From the NCBI RefSeq assembly GCF_040438925.1, contig NZ_CP159258.1, forward strand, positions 1,626,001 through 1,690,000: DNA of 64,000 nucleotides, read 5' to 3'. This DNA comes from Pseudomonas sp. MYb327 (GTDB taxonomy: Bacteria > Pseudomonadota > Gammaproteobacteria > Pseudomonadales > Pseudomonadaceae). The notes beneath the pieces were generated by a model. The model worked only from the letters and a program-made list of their open reading frames with translations, was not told where the DNA came from and did no database searches. This document shows positions 1 through 8,477 of this stretch, piece after piece. The position numbers and the translations under genes are program-made. Numbering within the stretch: position 1 is the stretch's first letter; each line of letters starts with the position of its first letter.

Positions 1-255
1 CCGCAACTGGCCATCGACGACGTGGCCACCGGTGAAATCTGGCTGGGTGTTGCAGCACTGGACAAGCAACTGGTGGACGAGCTCAAGACCAGTGACGAGT
101 ACCTCGCTGAACGCGCCAAGCAGTCTGAGCTGTATCACCTGCACTACGCCGAGCGTAAAAGCCTGCAAGAACGCATCGGCATGGCCGCCAGCGGTTCGGT
201 CGATCGCCTGTTGCTGAGCTGGTGGAGTCGACTGACTCAGCAGCGATTCTGGTAA
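1..255 (+). CDS. sohB: SohB inner-membrane serine peptidase, C-terminal part
   Basis: Only the last 84 codons are in the window; the frame is open from base 1 and ends at TAA 253-255. The visible tail (VATGEIWLG, AALDKQLVDELKTSDEYLAERAK, then a Ser-Val-Asp-Arg-Leu-Leu-Leu helix) matches my knowledge of the end of Pseudomonas SohB, a family S49 (signal peptide peptidase-like) protease anchored in the inner membrane. The catalytic Ser and Lys lie upstream of the window and cannot be checked. A Rho-independent terminator follows, so this is the end of its transcription unit. Confidence 0.8.
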   Translation, partial: PQLAIDDVATGEIWLGVAALDKQLVDELKTSDEYLAERAKQSELYHLHYAERKSLQERIGMAASGSVDRLLLSWWSRLTQQRFW

Positions 256-282
256 CGTGCAAAGCTGCATCGAAAACATCAA

Positions 283-309
283 ACTGGGGCGTCTGCCCCG
301 GTTTTTTTT
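283..309 (+). terminator. Rho-independent terminator after sohB
   Basis: A stem built on GGGGC-GTCT-GCCCC, extended to about 8 base pairs with one G-T pair, is followed directly by eight T. It lies 28 bases after the sohB stop codon. Confidence 0.85.
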
Positions 310-444
310 CGCCCACGAACTCTCGCTACTTCAAGGTCCTCCAGATCACGGCGAATTTTCCTAAAGAGGCCGTCGAGCATTCCTGCTTCTGGCACCGTAG
401 CGGCTGGTTATGTTGGCTTTCCTCAACTTTGCAAAGGAATGCCC

Positions 445-3400
445 ATGAGTAACCCTCCGCCCGATGCACCCTTAAGCCCGGCACCAAATGCGCGAATGCC
501 GATAGAGCTGCAATCCGCCGTGGCTGATGCCCTGCCACAAACCCCCGAGCAGTTTGGTGAGCAACTGATCAAGAAAAAGTGGGGGCAGGACATCGATCCG
601 CAGAAAGCCCAACTGGTAACGCTGGATTACAACTACCGCGGTCACCCGCCCCAGGACGGCATCCAGCAGGGCCGGATCGCCAGTTCGCAGACGTTGCTCC
701 AGGCACTGCTATCCAATACGCAAACCGTCGGAGACGGTCGTTTTGGCGAAAACGCGTTCGGTTTGTACACGCCCCCCGATGTTGGCCCTTCCGTGCGCAT
801 CGTGGACAACGTCGATGAGTTCGCCGACCAGGGTAACGGCAACCATGACACCTATGAAGGCATCTACCGCCGCACGCAGCCACAGGCTTACGGCCCTTCG
901 ACGCAAATCGCCCTGCGGCCCGCGGACTTCAAGAAATGGGTCTGGGAGCTGGAGCTCAAAAGGCACTTCCAGGATTACCTCGACCGTACTTGGCCATCGG
1001 ATAAGCGCATCCTGGCTGGCGATCCTTACCCGCTGCGAACCTCGGTGAAGTCGGCGTTTATCATGGCTGCCTGCCTGCAACGTCGGGAAAACAGTTTGAG
1101 CGAGGCAGGCCTGGCGCTGGCAATGCAGGCGGCTGGACTGCCTGCAGATCAAGCCTGGGACACGCTGAACTTGCCGCAACTGCAAGCGCCGACTCACGTC
1201 GTGCCGACGGTTGAAGTCAGTCGACTGAAACTTTATCGCTACACCTCCACAGACATCTGGTGTTTTCACGATCGCTCCAGCGGCGGGCATTTACTGTACA
1301 TCCCCGGAAATTCTTCACCCCTGCATCAGTTCGCCGACATCCGGCAGTTACGCAAATGGGTTGTGCAACAAGCTTCGGCTTCGGGCACCAAACAGGCACT
1401 GGCCGCGCACTTCGCCGAAGACGATCGCAACGACGGCACCTTTCACGCCGGCGTTGTAACCGCGCTGGATGGCATGGCGGTTTACCCCAGGCAGCACCAC
1501 TTGGGGAATAGTGCCGGGTTGTTCAACGACGATGGTTTTTGGGACCCGCGGCAATACATTGGCTTTGAGGCGTCGCCTTCAACCACCGACCCCTTCGCGC
1601 GGCTGGTGCTGAGCATGAAGCAGACCGCCATGGCGAGCGTCGAAACCATTCGCGACGATGCGCAGGTCAATCGTGACAATCTGAGCGCGGTCGTCGAGCC
1701 GCTGGTCAAGTGGATCAACCAGTTTGGCCCATTGGCGTTGTTTGTACCGGGCGGTGAAGGGTTGTTGGTATTGGCCGGCATCATCGACGCCGGCTATGGC
1801 GTGGCTGAAGCGGTGAACGGCAACAACCCACAAGAGCGCGCGGAAGGTGTGTCACGCACGGTGTTCGGTTTGTTCAATGCGCTGCCACTGGCTAAAGCGG
1901 TGGCCGATCTGAAAGTGGCCGGGTCCAGTGCCGAGTTGACGCACGAAGCCTCTTCGGTCGACAAGTTGCCAGAGAGCCCCAAGCCGAGGCTACCGCCGAC
2001 ATCGCTGCCCCAGACACCCTTGACCCGTATGGAATTGCTGCGCGGTAGCCCCCGAGGCCACCTTCAGCGATGAGGTGCTGGCCCACATAGGCCGGGTGAC
2101 AACCGTCGATGACGACCTGTTGCGTCTGATGCACGAGGGGCGTCCGCCGACGCCGCTACTGGCCGACAGCATCAGCCGTTTCAAGCTCGATCAGGAACTG
2201 GAAAGTGTCGTCGATCCGCACATCAGGGCCGAACTGTTCAACCAGCGTTATCAGGCGCTCCAGCATTCGGAACATGAGTGGGTAAACGTATTCAAACGCG
2301 AATACCCCGGCCTGCCAAAAAATGTCGTGGAGCAGATACTCGACCGTTCGGGTATCGATATCGACCGGTCACCCAAGGCTGACGAGGTGTTACAGGTGTT
2401 CAAACGCCTGGACAGCAAGGTGCGCCAATACCAACAGCATTTGCGCCTCAATCGGGCGTATGAAGGCCTGTACTTGCGATCCATCGCTCTTTCCGATGCC
2501 GACGTGCTGGCATTGCATTCGCTCGAGCGCCTGCCCGGATGGCCGAAAGGTGTGCGAATCGAAGTGCTGGACGGCTCGATCAGTGCGCGAGTACTGGACC
2601 GTTGCGGTCCGTTTGATGCACCGGATTGTCGTCGCTTGATCAAGGTGGGTGATCGCTATGCGGGGGCGGGTGTGGCAGACCCTGTCACCGAGGGAACGGA
2701 TCTGTTGGCGGCTATCTTGAGTGTCTTGTCCGCTGAAGAGCGTTCAGCGCTGGCCTTGCACTCGCTCGATCAGGTCAGTGAGCTGCGCCGGTTTCTTGGT
2801 GAAGTGGCGCTACCACGTTCCGATTTTTTGCCGGGACTGGGCAGGATGGATTCCGGATTGCCTTTCGACGCCCAGGGACTGCGAGGTGGTGGCTACCCGA
2901 CAACGCCACAAGCCAGCGCCCTGACACAGCAAATGATGCGACTGCAGGTGAAGCACCTTTATCCCGAGCTATCGGACAGCGAGGCCGATGCACTGCTGCT
3001 GGCGGCGGGCGAGGACCCTCAGGTTCATCTGGACCGGCTGATGCAGCAGTTCCAGCAGCTTCACCTCGACTTGATCACCTGGATCGACCGAACGGCGCTG
3101 GACATCGATGCCATGGATGTCGACTTCCTGGCCGTGGGCGATGAAGAGGCGGCCGGGATGAACGCTGCGCAAGTGGCCGCGCACAACATCGGGTTGGCGC
3201 AGCATGTGATGGAGTATGAGCGAGAGACCCGCACTGAATTGGCTGACGAGTTGATTGCTATCTGGCAGAAGCGCGCGCCAAGGGCCAACAACCTCTATTC
3301 GGACGAAGTGTTTGCCGGATACAAACTGGATCTGGCGTTTGAGGAGTACCACCGATTGCCCGACATGAGCGTTCGGTTCAACGAGGTGATTGACCTGTCG

Positions 3401-4321
3401 ATGCGGAGCCTGTCCCTGGGCGCGCGCGCGAGCCTGGATGCGTTTCTGGAGAGTTTTCCCAACCTCAGGACCCTGAGTCTGGAAAGTCTCGACCTGGGCG
3501 TAGCCAACCCCGACGGCCGCCTGACAGGGGGAGTACCCCCCGTTATCCCGCAGATGAAACAGCTCACGGCACTTAACCTCAGGGCAACCTCCCTCGAATT
3601 TCAGGAAAACAGCGCATCGATGCTCAGTGAATTGGTCAATCTGCAAACCCTGAATCTGAGTGACAACCCGCTGAACGTGGCGCCGGTGCTGCTGGGGATG
3701 AAAAAGCTGCGAGAAGTAAACCTGCGAAACACTCGAATTACCACATGCCCAATTGGCATCATGGATGAGCCATACCTGACGTCGCTGGACCTGCGCGATA
3801 ACCGAATCAGCCGCGTCCCGCAAGCCGTGTTGAATCAAGCCATCGCCCGCGGAAGGGTCAAGTTGTGGGGCAATCCACTGACGGATGAAGACACCTTGTT
3901 GCGCATTGTCAGGCATCGAGAACAGACCGGGATCAATCTGTGGCTGGCCGAGCCGGGAGCCAGTTATGGCGGCGCTACCGATTGGTTGCGTGAAGGCGAT
4001 GAGGGTTTGCGACAGGCCAGGGCACTGCTCTGGCAGCGGTTGGAGGCCAAACCGTCGGGAGCGGGGTTCATGCGGGCCATGGATGGGCTAAGCCTGACTG
4101 CAGATTTTCGGGTCGACTACCTGAATTTGCAGGCTCGGGTATGGCGACTGTTGCAGGAGGCGGACGCTTCAGACGAGTTGTGGGGCTGGTTGAGAAAAAC
4201 GTTGGAAACCACTACCGCGGATGCCGAAAACCCGTTCGGGATGTTTTCCGCGTTGGAAGATCGGGCACGGCTCTACAGAGACTGGGTGGCGCTGGGTCGG
4301 GGTGTTCCAATAGGGAAGTAA
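445..4321 (+). pseudogene. Large DUF6543/dermonecrotic-toxin-like protein with leucine-rich repeats, frameshifted
   Basis: Two frames that together read as one protein of about 1290 residues. The first half runs to a TGA at 2071-2073. The second half is open in the +1 frame from at least 2051 to TAA 4319-4321. Removing one C from the C5 run at 2049-2053 joins them as ...RGSPEATFSDEVLAHIG. The product resembles the very large Pseudomonas proteins annotated DUF6543 or dermonecrotic toxin domain: a Pro-rich start, a hydrophobic stretch coded near 1725-1800 (LALFVPGGEGLLVLAGIIDAG), then leucine-rich repeats coded about 3465-3840 (LxxLxLxxNxL). Many relatives end in a NEL-type E3 ligase domain; I see no Cys-x-Asp active site here, and the protein ends soon after NPFGMFSALEDR. 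The ATG at 445 is preferred to 439 because AAGGA sits 6 bases before it. Family call is from memory; role in host or competitor interaction is inferred. Confidence 0.7.
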
Positions 4322-4342
4322 TGGATATTTTGGAAGTGGATG

Positions 4343-4371
4343 GCCTTGAACCCCACGAAGGGGTTCAAGGC
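4343..4371. terminator. Strong hairpin between convergent genes
   Basis: A perfect 12 base-pair stem (GCCTTGAACCCC / GGGGTTCAAGGC) with a 5-base loop lies between the toxin-like gene and the DUF934 gene, which converge here. It has no long T-run on either side, so a bidirectional terminator or mRNA 3' end is likely but not proven. Confidence 0.55.
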
Positions 4372-4378
4372 AACACGA

Positions 4379-4873
4379 TCAACGGCGACGGAACAGCGGC
4401 AGCGGTTCGTCAGTGGCGGCCTGATAGGTCACGGAGAAATCCTTGAGACCTTCCAGGGCTTCGTACGGGTCTTTGTCGGGACGCACGGCAAAGGCGTCGA
4501 AACCGCAGCGATGCATGTAGAACAGCTGGTCGCGCAGCACATCGCCAATCGCCCGCAGTTCGCCTTTGAAACCATAACGGTCACGCAGCAAACGCGCGTT
4601 TGAGTAGTTACGGCCGTCGGTGAAGGCAGGGAAGTTCAAGGCGATGACCTTGAAGTTCTCCACGTCTTCGCCAATTTCTTCGGCTTCTTCATCGGCATCC
4701 AGCCAGATGCCCAGGCCGCCATCGCGAGCCAGGAGCATGCGGCTGTGTTCGCGCCACAGTTGCAACGGAACGATGTAGTCATCGCAATTGCTGATCTCGT
4801 CGATGCTGAAGTCCTTGGGCAGCAGGTGCCAGGTTTCGTCGACGACTTCGTTGTTCTTAATGATTCGCTGCAT
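4379..4873 (-). CDS. DUF934 protein, partner of sulfite/nitrite reductase
   Basis: A 164-residue soluble protein beginning MQRIIKNNEVVD. It is recognisable as the DUF934 family, which in proteobacteria nearly always follows a sulfite/nitrite reductase gene and is often named an oxidoreductase without direct proof. The conserved core includes LQLWREHS, the acidic LDADEEAEEI, then NFPAFTDGRNYSNARLLRDRYGFKGELRAIGDVLRDQLFYMHRCGFDAF. The start at 4873 is chosen because it matches the family and overlaps the end of cysI by 17 bases, so the two genes are translationally coupled. It probably supports electron delivery or assembly for the reductase; the exact role is not visible in the sequence. Confidence 0.85.
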   Translation of the reverse strand: MQRIIKNNEVVDETWHLLPKDFSIDEISNCDDYIVPLQLWREHSRMLLARDGGLGIWLDADEEAEEIGEDVENFKVIALNFPAFTDGRNYSNARLLRDRYGFKGELRAIGDVLRDQLFYMHRCGFDAFAVRPDKDPYEALEGLKDFSVTYQAATDEPLPLFRRR

Positions 4874-6515
4874 AGACGCGTTCCTTGAAGAGGTCGATGC
4901 CAATACGCTGATAGGTGTCGATGAAACGCTCGTCTTCGGTACGTTGTTCGATGTACACGTCGATCAGCTTTTCGATCACGTCAGGCATGGCTTCCTGGGC
5001 GAAGGACGGGCCGAGGATCTTGCCCAGGCTGGCGTCGCGGCTGGCGCTGCCGCCGAGGGAAACCTGGTAGAACTCTTCACCTTTCTTGTCCACCCCGAGA
5101 ATGCCGATGTGGCCGACGTGGTGGTGACCACAGGCGTTCATGCAACCGGAAATGTTCAGGTCCAGTTCGCCGATGTCGAACAGGTAGTCCAGGTCGTCGA
5201 AACGACGCTGGATTGATTCGGCGATCGGGATCGACTTGGCGTTGGCCAGGGAGCAGAAATCACCGCCAGGGCAGCAGATGATGTCAGTCAGCAAGCCGAT
5301 GTTCGGGGTGGCGAAACCTTGCTCGCGCAACTCGCCCCACAGGGTGAACAGCTTGTCCTGCTCAACGTCGGCCAGGATGATGTTCTGCTCGTGGGAAGTG
5401 CGCAGCTGACCGTAGCTGTAACGCTCGGCCAGGTCGGCAACGGCGTCGAGCTGCTTGTCGGTGATGTCGCCCGGCGCAACGCCGGTCGGCTTCAGGGACA
5501 GGGTGACCGCGACATAACCCGGCTTCTTGTGGGCCAGTGTGTTGCGCACGCGCCAGCGGGCGAAGCCCGGATGTTGCTGGTCGAGTTCGGCCAGTGCAGC
5601 ACTCTGGTCGTCCAGGGCCTTGTAGTCCGGATCGACGAAATGTTTGGCGACACGATGCACTTCGGCTTCGGTCAATGTGGTCTGGCCACCGCGCAGGTGT
5701 TCCATTTCTGCATCGACTTTCTGGGCGAAGACTTCAGGCGTCAGCGCTTTCACCAGAATCTTGATCCGCGCCTTGTATTTGTTGTCGCGACGGCCATAGC
5801 GGTTGTAGACACGCAGGATGGCGTCGAGGTAACTCAACAGGTCTTGCCATGGCAGGAATTCATTGATGAACGCACCCACCACCGGCGTACGGCCGAGGCC
5901 ACCACCGACCAGCACCCGGAAACCCAGTTCGCCAGCGGCGTTATGCACCGGCTCCAGGCCAATGTCGTGGACTTCGATGGCGGCGCGGTCGGAGGTCGAA
6001 CCGTTGACCGCGATCTTGAATTTACGCGGCAGGTAGGCGAATTCCGGGTGGAAAGTCGTCCATTGACGCACGATCTCGCACCACGGGCGCGGATCGATCA
6101 GTTCGTCGGCGGCGACACCAGCGAACTGGTCGGTGGTGACGTTGCGCAGGCAGTTGCCGCTGGTCTGAATCGCGTGCATCTGCACGGTGGCCAGTTCAGC
6201 CAGGATGTCCGGGATGTCTTCCACGGCCGGCCAGTTGAACTGGACGTTTTGCCGGGTGCTGATGTGCGCATAACCCTTGTCGTAGTCACGGGCAATCTTG
6301 GCCATCATTCGCATCTGGCGCGAAGTCAGTTGGCCGTACGGCACCGCCACACGCAACATTGGCGCGAATCGCTGGATGTAAAGCCCGTTTTGCAGGCGCA
6401 GGGGGCGGAACTCTTCTTCGCTCAGCTCACCTGCCAGATAGCGTCGGGTCTGATCACGGAACTGCTTGACGCGGTCCTCGATGATCCGCTGATCGTATTC
6501 GTCGTATACGTACAT
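4857..6515 (-). CDS. cysI: Sulfite/nitrite reductase hemoprotein (CysI type)
   Basis: A 552-residue siroheme and [4Fe-4S] reductase for six-electron reduction of sulfite to sulfide in cysteine synthesis. The N-terminal ferredoxin-like half-domain is followed by the siroheme-binding segment (TSGNCLRNVTTDQFAG). The iron-sulfur ligands are in CCPGGDFCSLA and ISGCMNACGHH, about residues 413-459, a Cys-x5-Cys plus Cys-x3-Cys pattern. The frame is open for 76 codons further upstream, but the ATG at 6515 has AGGAC just before it and gives the family's usual start (MYVYDEYD). It forms an operon with the overlapping DUF934 gene. From the sequence alone sulfite and nitrite reductases are hard to separate; the DUF934 neighbour and lack of nas genes favour sulfite. 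Confidence 0.88.
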   Translation of the reverse strand: MYVYDEYDQRIIEDRVKQFRDQTRRYLAGELSEEEFRPLRLQNGLYIQRFAPMLRVAVPYGQLTSRQMRMMAKIARDYDKGYAHISTRQNVQFNWPAVEDIPDILAELATVQMHAIQTSGNCLRNVTTDQFAGVAADELIDPRPWCEIVRQWTTFHPEFAYLPRKFKIAVNGSTSDRAAIEVHDIGLEPVHNAAGELGFRVLVGGGLGRTPVVGAFINEFLPWQDLLSYLDAILRVYNRYGRRDNKYKARIKILVKALTPEVFAQKVDAEMEHLRGGQTTLTEAEVHRVAKHFVDPDYKALDDQSAALAELDQQHPGFARWRVRNTLAHKKPGYVAVTLSLKPTGVAPGDITDKQLDAVADLAERYSYGQLRTSHEQNIILADVEQDKLFTLWGELREQGFATPNIGLLTDIICCPGGDFCSLANAKSIPIAESIQRRFDDLDYLFDIGELDLNISGCMNACGHHHVGHIGILGVDKKGEEFYQVSLGGSASRDASLGKILGPSFAQEAMPDVIEKLIDVYIEQRTEDERFIDTYQRIGIDLFKERVYAANH

Positions 6516-6807
6516 ATAAGTCCTGTTCTCAGGCTTGGGTCGCTCGGATACAGCTGCGTTTTTGTGCTTGCTTGAGTCCGATGAACCTCTGCAATTCTGC
6601 GCGCACGGCCGCGCACTCCCTACGGAGCCGGGGCACGATACCAGTTTGCGGTTATGCGCAAAAGTGATGTTTGAGTATATGTAAAGAACCAAAACGACTA
6701 ATGAGAATTGTTGTTGCAATGCCCCTATTTGTGGTGCGGGCAATCGTCGTCTTTACTGTGGTCGAGTCTTTATGCAATCACCGATAAAACCGACAAGAGG
6801 CGATGCA

Positions 6808-6921
6808 ATGAGCAACCCAACCAAAGCAAGGAAAGGCGATAGCACAGTCGATGCCTGGGCGATTCTGTTCCTGATTATTCTGGTCGTCGGCACAGCAGTA
6901 TTTTGGGTGAGTCACCAATAA
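6808..6921 (+). CDS. 37-residue single-pass membrane protein
   Basis: A short ORF with a good ribosome site (AGAGG, 8 bases before ATG). It has a polar basic N-terminus (MSNPTKARKGDS), one hydrophobic helix (AWAILFLIILVVGTAVFW) and a four-residue tail ending in Gln. The composition and the single transmembrane segment are what a real small membrane protein looks like. It lies in the gap between cysI and a periplasmic binding protein and reads away from cysI. I do not know its function. Confidence 0.6.
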   Translation: MSNPTKARKGDSTVDAWAILFLIILVVGTAVFWVSHQ

Positions 6922-7037
6922 CCGACCCCGTCCGGGCCTTGTTCCGACGATTGTCGGACAAAAACCGGAATAAACCCCGTTTTGCGGACGTTCGCTGGCT
7001 ATAATGCGCGGCGTATTTCCGGGGGCTCGGGCGACAA

Positions 7038-8123
7038 ATGTTGAAGTTTCTGTGTGGTGCATTACTGGCGCTGGGCTCGGTCGTGGGGCCTTGTGCCCAG
7101 GCGGAGTCAGTGCTGTTCCTGAATCCGGGAACCCCCAGGGAAGCTTTTTGGGTCAGTTATTCGCAGTTCATGCAGGCCGCTGCCAAGGACCTGGACGTCG
7201 ACCTGCGCATTCAGTATTCCGACCGCACCTCCGATATCACCATCCGGCAGGCACGCGAAGCGCTGTTGGGGTCAAACCGCCCCGACTATCTGGTGTTCGT
7301 CAACGAGCAATCCATCGCCCCGGAAATCCTGCGTCTGGCGAAGGGCAGCGGCGTGAAGCTGTTTCTGGTCAACAACGCCTTGACGGTGGACCAGATGCAC
7401 CTGCTCGGCGCGCGTCCGGACAAGTACCCCGATTGGGTGGGCAGCCTGGTGCCCAACGATGAGGAGGGCGGATACCTGATGCTCAAGGAGCTGATTCGGC
7501 TCCATCCCCCGGTTGCCCCCGGACAAATGATTGACCTCTTGGCCTTCTCGGGACTGAAAGTCACCCCGTCCGCACAGTTGCGAGAGAAAGGCATGCGTCG
7601 CGCGTTGGCCGAACACCCCGAAGTGCGTTTGCGCCAATTGGTGTACGGCGGCTGGACCCGGGAGCGCGCCTATGAACAGGCCAAGCTGCTGTTCAAACGC
7701 TACCCGCAGACATCACTGGTCTGGTCGGCCAATGACGAAATGAGCTTTGGCGTTATGCAGGCCTACGAAGAAACCGGAGGCAAACCCGGCAAGGACGCGC
7801 TGTTCGGCACCATCAACAATTCACCCGCTGCTTTGCACGCATTGCTGGAAAACCGCCTGAGCGTTCTGCTGGGCGGGCATTTCAGTCTGGGCGGCTGGGC
7901 GTTGGTGCAGTTGCATGACTACGATCAGGGTGTCGATGTCAGCCAGTACGGGGGTCGTGACCGGCAGATACCGTTGCTGCAAGTGGTTGATCGGCGGCAG
8001 GCCAAGCGCTTGCTGGCGATGGGGGCGGCGCAGGACTTCGGCGTGGACTTCCACAAACTCTCCGCCAAGGGCCGGCCGGTGTCGTATCGTTACCCGTTCA
8101 GCCTGCAAACCTTGATGCATTGA
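7038..8123 (+). CDS. Periplasmic sugar-binding-like substrate-binding protein
   Basis: A 361-residue secreted protein. Residues 1-22 are a signal peptide (hydrophobic core, cleavage after AQA). The rest has the type I periplasmic binding fold of the ribose-binding/LacI class: SVLFLNPGTPREAFW, then PDYLVFVNEQS, VWSANDEMSFGVMQAYEETG and FGTINNSPAALHALLE. No permease or ATPase gene is near, so it is an orphan. Such orphans in Pseudomonas sometimes feed a chemoreceptor or sensor kinase rather than a transporter; that is inference. A TATAAT box lies at 7000-7005, but no convincing -35 is placed with it. The ligand cannot be predicted. Confidence 0.75.
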   Translation: MLKFLCGALLALGSVVGPCAQAESVLFLNPGTPREAFWVSYSQFMQAAAKDLDVDLRIQYSDRTSDITIRQAREALLGSNRPDYLVFVNEQSIAPEILRLAKGSGVKLFLVNNALTVDQMHLLGARPDKYPDWVGSLVPNDEEGGYLMLKELIRLHPPVAPGQMIDLLAFSGLKVTPSAQLREKGMRRALAEHPEVRLRQLVYGGWTRERAYEQAKLLFKRYPQTSLVWSANDEMSFGVMQAYEETGGKPGKDALFGTINNSPAALHALLENRLSVLLGGHFSLGGWALVQLHDYDQGVDVSQYGGRDRQIPLLQVVDRRQAKRLLAMGAAQDFGVDFHKLSAKGRPVSYRYPFSLQTLMH

Positions 8124-8129
8124 CCCGTT

Positions 8130-8348
8130 TCAGAGTCCGGCCAGCATCAACACCAGTTTGACGATGCCGAACAGCGTCAGCGCGAACACCGCTGTGAACA
8201 GAATCCCCAGAATCACGAAATGGCTGGGCTTGCCATGGGTGAAATCCCGCGCCCGGTTTTTTCCGCTCTGCACCCCGAACGCTGCCGCCATGACGCTGTG
8301 CAACATCTGCCAGAAGGTCGGCGGCTTGTTGTCGACTGGATCGTCCAT
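8130..8348 (-). CDS. DUF2970 family small membrane protein
   Basis: A 72-residue protein with the DUF2970 pattern: PTFWQMLHSVMAAAFGVQSGKNRARDF followed by a C-terminal hydrophobic helix (FVILGILFTAVFALTLFGIVKLVL). It is probably anchored in the inner membrane with a short cytoplasmic N-terminus. It converges on the binding-protein gene with only 6 bases between the stop codons. The function of the family is unknown. Confidence 0.8.
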   Translation of the reverse strand: MDDPVDNKPPTFWQMLHSVMAAAFGVQSGKNRARDFTHGKPSHFVILGILFTAVFALTLFGIVKLVLMLAGL

Positions 8349-8396
8349 AAATCGCCCGTCACGTATGTGTGAGTGGTAAGCATAGACAATCCAGAC

Positions 8397-8473
8397 AAAA
8401 AGATCGCAGCCTGCGGCAGCTCCTCCAGGGTTATATGTCCGCCTGTAGGAGCTGCCGAAGACTGCGATCTTTT
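8397..8473. repeat. Long palindromic element, probable metH terminator
   Basis: Two arms, AAAAGATCGCAGCCTGCGGC...CTCCT and AGGAG...GCGATCTTTT, form a long imperfect hairpin. This is a known style of intergenic palindrome in fluorescent pseudomonads. Read on the minus strand it ends the metH transcript with a GC-rich stem followed by five T. Confidence 0.7.
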
Positions 8474-8477
8474 GTTT

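Noticed and set aside
1990..2048. Third-frame string ADIAAPDTLDPYGIAAR near the toxin-gene frameshift as a sign of two separate indels
   Set aside because: A single extra C at 2049-2053 joins frames 1 and 2 into a plausible protein with the right total length; a second event is not needed.
4100..4321. NEL-type E3 ubiquitin ligase domain at the end of the toxin-like protein
   Set aside because: No Cys-x-Asp catalytic motif is present and the protein stops about 150 residues after the leucine-rich repeats.
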